Part shown: positions 32,976 through 38,887 of the stretch, piece after piece | Position numbering within the stretch: the stretch's first letter is position 1 | Layout: each line of letters opens with the position of its first letter | From: Pseudoduganella violaceinigra DSM 15887 | GTDB lineage: Bacteria > Pseudomonadota > Gammaproteobacteria > Burkholderiales > Burkholderiaceae_D | Direction: 5' to 3' | Assembly: GCF_000425385.1 (NCBI RefSeq) | Contig: NZ_KE384358.1 | Coordinates: 317,623 to 381,622 of the forward strand | DNA length: 64,000 nt | Position numbers and translations under genes: made by a program | The notes under the pieces: generated by a model | Told to the model about the DNA's origin: nothing | The model's input: only the letters and a program-made list of their open reading frames with translations | The model's database searches: none

Positions 32976-33845
32976 ATGAGTCCAACTGTCCGCCAGATGC
33001 GCGCCCTGGTCGCCGTGGCCCGCAGCGGCAGCTTTACCGCCGCCGCCGAACTGCTGCATGTCACCCAGTCCGCCTTGTCGGGGCAGATCAAGGAACTGGA
33101 GCAATTGCTGGGCGTGAAAGTGGTCGAACGCAATACGCGCCGCGTGCAGCTGTCCGAGGTGGGACGCGAGCTGTACCCCTTGTTCGACAAGATGCTGCAG
33201 GATCTGGACGGTGCGATGGCCGATATCGCCAGCCGCAAAGCCCTGAAAAAAGGCATTGTGCGCGTGGCGGCGCCGCAGATGATGGCGTGCACCCTGCTGC
33301 CGCAGGTGATCGGCGCCTTCCGCGCTTCCTATCCGGACGTGCAGGTGCAACTGGTCGACTGCCCGGTCGATAATGTGGCGGCGCGCGTCGTGAGCGGCGA
33401 AGTCGATGTCGGCATCGGGCCGGAGCGCGACCTGACGCCGGAGGTGGATGCGCAGCTGCTGTTCGAAATGCCTTTTGTTGTGGTCTTCCCGGCCGGGCAT
33501 GCGCTGGCCGCGCGCCGCAAGGTGGCGTGGGCGGAAGTCAACCGGCATCCCTTCATCGCTTTGCAGGGCCAGTTCACCGAACGCCTGCTGCGCGATATGA
33601 CCACGCTGGCGCCGTACAACGAGGTGACCTTCATGACAACGGCGCTGGCCATGGTGGCGGCGGGACTGGGCATCACGGCCTGCCTGCCGTATGCCGAGCC
33701 GATGGTGCGCTTGTATGGCCTGGAAATGCGTCCGCTGGTCGAGCCGGAGCTAAAGCGCAAATTCTTCATCTACACCAAGACTTCGCGCACGCCCTCGCCC
33801 GCCGCCGAGCGCTTCATCAGCGTGCTGGGCGAGTATTCCCTATAA
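32976..33845 (+). CDS. LysR family transcriptional regulator
   Basis: This 289-residue regulator has an N-terminal HTH ('SFTAAAELLHVTQSALSGQI') and an effector domain from about residue 90. The ATG at 32976 is chosen because it opens the standard 'SPTVRQMRALVAVARSGSF' N terminus; the upstream in-frame extension is not family-like. It is divergent from the VOC-fahA-maiA operon and is the obvious candidate regulator of it. The effector is unknown, presumably an aromatic intermediate. Confidence 0.88.
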   Translation: MSPTVRQMRALVAVARSGSFTAAAELLHVTQSALSGQIKELEQLLGVKVVERNTRRVQLSEVGRELYPLFDKMLQDLDGAMADIASRKALKKGIVRVAAPQMMACTLLPQVIGAFRASYPDVQVQLVDCPVDNVAARVVSGEVDVGIGPERDLTPEVDAQLLFEMPFVVVFPAGHALAARRKVAWAEVNRHPFIALQGQFTERLLRDMTTLAPYNEVTFMTTALAMVAAGLGITACLPYAEPMVRLYGLEMRPLVEPELKRKFFIYTKTSRTPSPAAERFISVLGEYSL

Positions 33846-33853
33846 TTTGCGGC

Positions 33854-34414
33854 ATGTCGCACAATACGATTGAAGCCAACCAGGCAATGGACAAGTTCGA
33901 CGGCCACCACCAGGTGTGGCTGTTCGGCTATGGCTCGCTGATTTACAAGGCGGACTTTCCATTCATCGAGCGCAGGCCCGCGCATATCCACGGCTGGTCG
34001 CGCCGCTTCTGGCAAGGGTCGCACGACCATCGCGGCACGCCAGAGGCGCCGGGCCGGGTCGCCACCCTGATTCCCTCGGCGGGCGCGGTGTGCCATGGCA
34101 TGGCCTACCTCGTCACGCCGGAGGAATTTGCACACCTGGATCATCGCGAAAAGAATGGCTACCTGCGCGTGGCCATCGACATCCATTTCGATGCGGGCGG
34201 CGTCGAAGAGGGCTTGATCTATATTGCCGCTGCGGACAACGCGGCCTGGCTGGGCGAAGCGCCGGTCGAGGAAATCGCCCGCCACATCGCGTCGGCCTGC
34301 GGGCCCAGTGGTCCCAACCGCGAGTACCTGCTGCGCCTGGCCGCCGCCTTGCGCGAGATGGGCCACCACGACGAGCATGTGCACGCTATCGAGGCCCACC
34401 TTAAGCGGATTTGA
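33854..34414 (+). CDS. Gamma-glutamylcyclotransferase, ChaC type
   Basis: This 186-residue enzyme of the ChaC family degrades glutathione to 5-oxoproline and Cys-Gly. It has the substrate-loop motif 'LFGYGSLIYKADF' and the catalytic glutamate in 'LDHREKNGYLR'. The ATG at 33854 begins eight bases after the LysR stop. A TATAAT sequence at 33841-33846 sits just before the start, too close for a normally led mRNA unless the transcript is nearly leaderless. The frame open upstream is antisense-like to LysR and is ignored. Alternatively the gene is read through from the LysR transcript. Confidence 0.85.
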   Translation: MSHNTIEANQAMDKFDGHHQVWLFGYGSLIYKADFPFIERRPAHIHGWSRRFWQGSHDHRGTPEAPGRVATLIPSAGAVCHGMAYLVTPEEFAHLDHREKNGYLRVAIDIHFDAGGVEEGLIYIAAADNAAWLGEAPVEEIARHIASACGPSGPNREYLLRLAAALREMGHHDEHVHAIEAHLKRI

Positions 34415-34476
34415 GGGGATTATCAGCGACGCTATACGGCCAATCATGCGTGCCTTCCCAGTCGCTCGGAGGGAGG

Positions 34477-34568
34477 TGCTGAAATCTCCTGTTGTGTTCG
34501 CAGAAAACCCTCAAAATCGTCCAAATTCAGCAGATTTCAGCACCCAAAAAGACGCTTTTCAGCACCTC
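34477..34568. repeat. 92-bp direct repeat, copy 1
   Basis: This copy starts TGCTGAAATCTCCTG and ends TTTTCAGCACCTC. It matches copy 2 (35038-35129) in the same orientation at roughly four of five positions, with identical length. Each copy contains an inverted pair (TGCTGAAATC facing a TTTCAGCA motif) and several direct TTCAGCA units. This copy includes the stop codon of the enclosed ORF at 34559-34561. Confidence 0.75.
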
Positions 34569-35038
34569 GTTTCAGCGGTTTCTCGAGCCCTGGCTTCGGC
34601 CTCACGATTGTCCAGGCGTTGCGCCTGCGCGGCCGCCGCGTAGCGAAGCCTGACCGCCGGTTTCCAATCCCTTTCTCCTGGAAGCTGAACATAAATGGCT
34701 TCCCATGCATTGCGCACGGTCCCAAGACTTGCCGTAGCAAACTGGTTTGGCGATACGCTTAAGCTGTTATAGATGATTTCGTCGCCAACGACCGTCGCAA
34801 AATGCACACAATATCGACTGGAAATTCGCAGGCGGGAACCATCAGGCAGAAACACAGTTTTCCACCAATATCCCAAGGGCGCCCGGCGCTTTGCCGGCCC
34901 ACGCTGGCGTTCCAGCCATTCGCGGATCGCACGGTCGGCCACGTCGGCAGGGTCAAGCTCACTGCCTTGCTCGGTCAGATACTCAAGCAAGTTACGCAAA
35001 GTGCTCACAGGAATCGCCACGGACATACTAGTGCACAT
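34559..35038 (-). CDS. Hypothetical protein enclosed by direct repeats
   Basis: This 159-residue protein is not one I recognise. An N-terminal helical part ('STLRNLLEYLTEQGSELDPA', 'ADRAIREWLERQ') resembles a small ribbon or helix DNA-binding or antitoxin-like head, but there is no firm motif. The middle is beta-rich ('DGSRLRISSRYCVHFATVVG') and the C terminus a basic, charged helix ('ARARETAETRC'). The ATG at 35038 coincides with the edge of repeat copy 2, and an AGGGGA ribosome site lies inside that repeat. The stop lies inside copy 1, so the ORF spans almost exactly the space between the repeats. A second start at 35026 is possible. Confidence 0.55.
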   Translation of the reverse strand: MCTSMSVAIPVSTLRNLLEYLTEQGSELDPADVADRAIREWLERQRGPAKRRAPLGYWWKTVFLPDGSRLRISSRYCVHFATVVGDEIIYNSLSVSPNQFATASLGTVRNAWEAIYVQLPGERDWKPAVRLRYAAAAQAQRLDNREAEARARETAETRC

Positions 35039-35129
35039 GCTGAAATCCCCTGCTGTGTCTGCACAAAACGTTCAAAATCGCCCGATTTCAGCAGTTTTCA
35101 GCACCTCGAAATGCCCATTTCAGCACTTC
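35038..35129. repeat. 92-bp direct repeat, copy 2
   Basis: It begins TGCTGAAATCCCCTG and ends ATTTCAGCACTTC. Inside, TGCTGAAATC at 35038-35047 and GATTTCAGCA at 35084-35093 are exact inverted arms around a 36-base loop. Further TTTCAGCAC units lie at about 35097-35105 and 35118-35126. It supplies the start region of the enclosed minus-strand ORF. Confidence 0.75.
35046..35051 (-). promoter_or_regulatory. Ribosome binding site contributed by repeat copy 2
   Basis: AGGGGA on the minus strand ends seven bases before the ATG at 35038. It supports that start for the hypothetical protein and shows the repeat is part of the gene's 5' leader. Copy 1 has AGGAGA at the matching place but no following ATG. 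Confidence 0.5.
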
Positions 35130-35173
35130 TCTCCGAGGGGCCAGGAAGGAGCACCATGGTGCCCAATCCTCCC

Positions 35174-36340
35174 CTAAAACAAATCCATCTGCCCCGCTTT
35201 CGCCGCAGCACGGGCACGGGCGCCGGAGGGAGGAAGGTAGTCAGGCCGCTTGAACTGGGTGCAGTCGAGTGAGCGGAACTTGCTATGGCGGCCGTGGAAG
35301 CCGAAGCGGGTAATGCCTTTTTCAATGCGCTGCTGGATCAGATCGGCCCACACGCCCTCCCCGCGCATGCGCGAGCCGAACTCGGCGTCATATTCCTTGC
35401 CGCCCCGCATATCGCGCACGCGGTTCATCACGCGCGCCGCGCGGTCGGGGAAATGCGCTTCCAGCCACTCCTTGAACAAGGGGCTGACTTCCCACGGCAG
35501 GCGCAGCACCACATAGGTCGCCATCACGGCGCCCGCATCGCGCGCAGCGGCCATGACTTTCTCGATATCCGGTTCGGTAACAAAGGGAATGATGGGCGCA
35601 ATGCTGACGCCCACCGGGATGCCGGCCCTGGCCAGCGTTTCGATCGTGCGCAGGCGGCGCGCTGGCGCGGCAGCGCGCGGTTCCAGGGTGCGGGCAATCT
35701 TGCTGTCCAAGGTCGTGATGGTGACCGAGGCGGCGGCCAGATTGCGTTCGGCCATTGGCGCCAGGAGGTCGATATCGCGTTCGATCAGCGAGGACTTGGT
35801 GATCAGGCCGACCGGGTGATTGCACTCGGCCAGCACTTCCAGCACGCGCCGCGTCAGCTGGTATTCGCGTTCGCAGGGCTGGTAGGCGTCCGTATTCACG
35901 CCCAGCGCCAGCGATTCGACCTGATAGCCGGGCTTGGACAATTCAGCGCGCAGCAGCTCGGCCGCATTCACCTTGGCGAACAGCCGGGTTTCGAAATCCA
36001 GTCCCGGCGACAGGCCAAGATAGCTGTGCGACGGGCGCGCAAAGCAATAGATGCAGCCATGCTCGCATCCCCGGTACGGGTTCAGCGAAACGCTGAACGG
36101 AATGTCGGGCGACTGGTTGCGCGTCAGGATGGTTTTGGCCGTTTCCTCCGTGACAATGGTGCGCGGAGGACGCAGCTCCGCCGCCGCATCGTCCGGATCG
36201 GGCGCCCAGCCGTCGTCAAACGCTTCGCGCGCCTGCACCTCATACCTTCCTTGCATGTTTGATACTGCGCCGCGGCCTTTTTTCGCCTTCAGCGATGGCG
36301 GCGGCAGCATCACCTGCCCCTCTGGTTCATGCTCCTGCAT
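35174..36340 (-). CDS. PA0069-family radical SAM protein (SplB-related), SOS-regulated
   Basis: This is a 388-residue protein. The radical SAM cluster cysteines are C92, C96 and C99 in 'NPYRGCEHGCIYCFARPSH', a CxxxCxxC motif with the aromatic residue before the last Cys. A TIM-barrel core follows ('TKSSLIERDIDLLAPM', 'TITTLDSKIARTLEPRA', 'VSIAPIIPFVTE'). The C-terminal tail 'GRHSKFRSLDCTQFKRPDYL' is typical of this family. The ATG at 36340 is used because a LexA box and sigma-70 promoter lie just upstream, whereas the frame beyond it runs antisense through the next gene. PA0069 belongs to the Pseudomonas aeruginosa LexA regulon, so a DNA-damage role is likely; the substrate is unknown. Confidence 0.85.
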   Translation of the reverse strand: MQEHEPEGQVMLPPPSLKAKKGRGAVSNMQGRYEVQAREAFDDGWAPDPDDAAAELRPPRTIVTEETAKTILTRNQSPDIPFSVSLNPYRGCEHGCIYCFARPSHSYLGLSPGLDFETRLFAKVNAAELLRAELSKPGYQVESLALGVNTDAYQPCEREYQLTRRVLEVLAECNHPVGLITKSSLIERDIDLLAPMAERNLAAASVTITTLDSKIARTLEPRAAAPARRLRTIETLARAGIPVGVSIAPIIPFVTEPDIEKVMAAARDAGAVMATYVVLRLPWEVSPLFKEWLEAHFPDRAARVMNRVRDMRGGKEYDAEFGSRMRGEGVWADLIQQRIEKGITRFGFHGRHSKFRSLDCTQFKRPDYLPPSGARARAAAKAGQMDLF

Positions 36341-36359
36341 GCTGCGCCCCGATCTAAAA

Positions 36360-36379
36360 CACTGTGTATTTATACAGTA
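36360..36379 (-). promoter_or_regulatory. LexA (SOS) box
   Basis: CACTGTGTATTTATACAGTA matches the classical TACTGT(AT)4ACAGTA consensus at 17 of 20 positions, with an intact CTGT-N8-ACAG core at 36362-36377. It lies 19 bases before the ATG of the radical SAM gene and overlaps its predicted transcription start, so LexA binding should block that promoter. Confidence 0.88.
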
Positions 36380-36407
36380 TTCTAAACCCCCTGCGCCAGC
36401 CCTGCAA
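36379..36407 (-). promoter_or_regulatory. Sigma-70 promoter of the radical SAM gene
   Basis: On the minus strand TTGCAG (36407-36402) and TAGAAT (36384-36379) are separated by exactly 17 bases. The predicted start point falls inside the adjacent LexA box. Confidence 0.65.
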
Positions 36408-36467
36408 GCCAAGCTGGTATCATGCGCACTTCTCCGGGATCCCCCCCGACATTCAAAGAGCAATAAC

Positions 36468-37043
36468 ATGAGCAAATCTACGAATCTGCCCTCCTTTGGG
36501 AGCAGGATTTCCCTCGCCATTGGCGCCTTTTTCAAAACCCTGGGCGATGCGGAATTCGCTGCGCGCGTGCGCGACGACGGCCTCGGCCCCGTTGCAGCGG
36601 CACCGGTTGCCGCTGCGATGCCTACGCCAGCCCCGGCCCCGGCCCCCGCGCCCCTGCGCGAAGCCACGCCGGATGCGGCCTTGCAGCTGCTTTCGCTGTT
36701 CCAGCGCGAAGCCCGCCTGATCGACTTCACCCAGGAAAACCTGTCCGCTTATTCGGACGCCGACATCGGCGCCGCCGCCCGCGTGGTGCACGAAGGCTGC
36801 GCCAAGGTGCTGCGCGAGCACTTCACCGTCGACGCCATCCGCGCGGAAGCCGAAGGCAGCCGCGTCACGCTGCCGGAAGGCTTCGACGCCGCCGCCGTGC
36901 GCCTGACCGGCAATGTGGTCGGCAAGGCGCCGTTCACCGGCACCTTGAGCCATCGCGGCTGGCGCGCCGCCAGCGTGCGCCTGCCGAAGCTGGCGGAAGC
37001 GCATGACGCCACGGTGCTGGCTCCGGCCGAGGTGGAACTGTGA
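36468..37043 (+). CDS. DUF2760 domain-containing protein
   Basis: This 191-residue cytoplasmic protein has a short N-terminal helix segment (about 8-40), an Ala/Pro-rich linker (about 45-66) and a C-terminal globular domain. That domain contains 'LLSLFQREARLIDFTQENLS', 'RVVHEGCAKVLREHF' and 'GTLSHRGWRAASVRLPKL', the DUF2760 signature region. Its stop overlaps the GTG of the first Hsp70 gene (GTGA). DUF2760 genes next to paired Hsp70 genes recur in betaproteobacteria, which suggests a dedicated partner such as a co-chaperone or client; this is an inference. Confidence 0.8.
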   Translation: MSKSTNLPSFGSRISLAIGAFFKTLGDAEFAARVRDDGLGPVAAAPVAAAMPTPAPAPAPAPLREATPDAALQLLSLFQREARLIDFTQENLSAYSDADIGAAARVVHEGCAKVLREHFTVDAIRAEAEGSRVTLPEGFDAAAVRLTGNVVGKAPFTGTLSHRGWRAASVRLPKLAEAHDATVLAPAEVEL

Positions 37044-38887
37044 GCGATCCCCGTTACGCCATCGGTATCGACCTTGGCACCACCCACAGCGCACTGTCCT
37101 ATGTCGAACTGGCCGGCAGCGACGGCGAGAAGACCGCGCACGGCGTGCTCGGCGTGCCCCAGCTGACCGCGCCGGGCACGGTGGAAGAACTGCCGCTGCT
37201 GCCAAGCTTCCTCTACCTGCCGCACCCGGACGAGCTGGCGGCCGGCGAACTGGCCCTGCCCTGGGCCGCCGCGGAAGGCCAGCCCGCCGTGACGGGCGAA
37301 ATGGCGCGCAGCCGCGGCGCCACCACGCCGATCCGCCTGGTGTCCAGCGCCAAGAGCTGGCTGTGCCACCCCGGCGTGGACCGCCGCGCCGCCATCCTGC
37401 CGCATGAGGCGCCGGAAGAAGTGTCGCGCGTCTCGCCGCTGGAAGCGTCGACCCGCTACCTGAAACACCTGCGCGCGGCATGGGACCACGCCCATCCGGA
37501 AGCGCCGTTCGCACAGCAAGCCGTGACCGTCACGATCCCCGCCTCGTTCGACCCGGCGGCGCGCGAACTGACGGCCGAAGCGGCGCGCGCGGCCGGCTAC
37601 GACGCCATGACGTTGCTGGAGGAACCGCAAGCTGCCCTGTACAGCTGGATCCAGAACAGCGACGGCCGCTGGCGCAAGGAAGTCAAGCCCGGCGACATCA
37701 TCCTGGTGGTTGACGTGGGCGGCGGCACCAGCGACTTTTCGCTGATCGCCATCCTCGAGCGCGACGGCAAGCTGGAACCGCACCGCGTGGCCGTGGGCGA
37801 CCATATCCTGCTGGGCGGCGACAATATGGACCTGGCGCTGGCCCACCTGGTGGCGCGCAAGCTGGCCGCCAGCGGCACCCAGCTCGACGCCTGGCAAATG
37901 CGCGCGCTGACTTATGGCTGCCGCGCCGCCAAGGAAGCCCTGCTGGCCAATGCGCAGGCCGAGACCTGGCCGATCGTGGTGCCCAGCCGCGGCTCGAAGC
38001 TGATCGGCGGTTCCATCCGCACCGAACTGACCCGCGCCGAAGTGTCGGCCTTCATCACCGACGGCTTCTTCCCGAAAGTCGATGCGGCCGCGCGTCCGGC
38101 CGTGCGCGCCCGCGCCGGCCTGACCCAGCTTGGCCTGCCCTACGCCCAGGACGCGGCGATCACCAGGCACCTGGCGGCCTTCCTGGCGCGCCAGGTCGGG
38201 GCCACGGCGGAACTGGCAGGCTTTACGGCCGATCCGGCGCATACCTTCCTGCATCCAAGCGCTGTGCTGTTCAATGGCGGCGTGTTCAAGTCCGAGCTCC
38301 TGGCCGGCCGCGTGATGGAGACCATCAACGACTGGCTGGCCATGGAAGGCGCCGAACCGGCCCGCATGCTGGGCGGCGCCGACCTGGACCTGGCCGTGGC
38401 CCGCGGCGCGGCCTACTACAGCTATGTGCGCCGCGGCGCCGGCGTGCGCATTCGCGGCGGCACGGCCCGTTCCTATTACGTGGCGGTGGAGTCGTCGATG
38501 CCGGCCATCCCCGGCATGGAGCCGCCGATCCAGGCCCTGTGCGTGGCGCCATTCGGCATGGAGGAAGGCAGCGAGCTCGAATTGCCGGGCCAGGAATTCG
38601 GCCTGGTGGTGGGCGAACCGGTGCACTTCCGCTTCTTCGGTTCTTCCGTGCGCCGCCAGGACCCGATCGGCGCCGTGCTGGATTTCTGGGGGCCGGACGA
38701 ACTGGTGGAGCTCAATGAAATCCAGGCCACGCTGTCGCCGGACGGCCGTGCCGTGGGCCAGGTGGTGCAGGTGCGTCTGCACGCCTATGCCAGCGAAGCG
38801 GGCACGCTGGAACTGCTGGCGGTGGCACAGGATGGCCAGCGCTGGCAGGTCGAATTCGACGTGCGCGGTTCCGGCGAGGGCCAATGA
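37040..38887 (+). CDS. Divergent Hsp70 family protein
   Basis: This 615-residue protein has a full Hsp70 nucleotide-binding domain. Phosphate-1 'AIGIDLGTTHSALSYVEL' is at about 7-24, then 'VTIPASFDPAARELTAEAAR', 'EEPQAALYSWI', phosphate-2 'LVVDVGGGTSDFSLIAIL' and 'LFNGGVFKS' near the adenosine site. An insertion around 45-120 ('SSAKSWLCHPGVDR') is shared with the next gene and absent from DnaK. The C-terminal 150 residues are a short beta-type region without the long helical lid. The GTG start overlaps the DUF2760 stop, and the stop overlaps the next Hsp70 start. No J-protein or GrpE gene is adjacent. Confidence 0.85.
   Translation: MSDPRYAIGIDLGTTHSALSYVELAGSDGEKTAHGVLGVPQLTAPGTVEELPLLPSFLYLPHPDELAAGELALPWAAAEGQPAVTGEMARSRGATTPIRLVSSAKSWLCHPGVDRRAAILPHEAPEEVSRVSPLEASTRYLKHLRAAWDHAHPEAPFAQQAVTVTIPASFDPAARELTAEAARAAGYDAMTLLEEPQAALYSWIQNSDGRWRKEVKPGDIILVVDVGGGTSDFSLIAILERDGKLEPHRVAVGDHILLGGDNMDLALAHLVARKLAASGTQLDAWQMRALTYGCRAAKEALLANAQAETWPIVVPSRGSKLIGGSIRTELTRAEVSAFITDGFFPKVDAAARPAVRARAGLTQLGLPYAQDAAITRHLAAFLARQVGATAELAGFTADPAHTFLHPSAVLFNGGVFKSELLAGRVMETINDWLAMEGAEPARMLGGADLDLAVARGAAYYSYVRRGAGVRIRGGTARSYYVAVESSMPAIPGMEPPIQALCVAPFGMEEGSELELPGQEFGLVVGEPVHFRFFGSSVRRQDPIGAVLDFWGPDELVELNEIQATLSPDGRAVGQVVQVRLHAYASEAGTLELLAVAQDGQRWQVEFDVRGSGEGQ

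Noticed and set aside
33841..33846. TATAAT as a leaderless promoter for the ChaC gene
   Set aside because: The hexamer overlaps the LysR stop and is only 7 bases from the ATG, with no -35 element at 16-18 bases. Read-through from the LysR gene is at least as likely.
34477..35129. Integron cassette with attC sites
   Set aside because: The repeats lack the RYYYAAC/GTTRRRY core sites, no integron integrase is nearby, and there is one ORF only. Kept as an unexplained repeat-ORF-repeat unit.
34477..35129. Small CRISPR array
   Set aside because: There are two copies only, 92 bases each, separated by a coding gene. No spacer periodicity and no cas genes.
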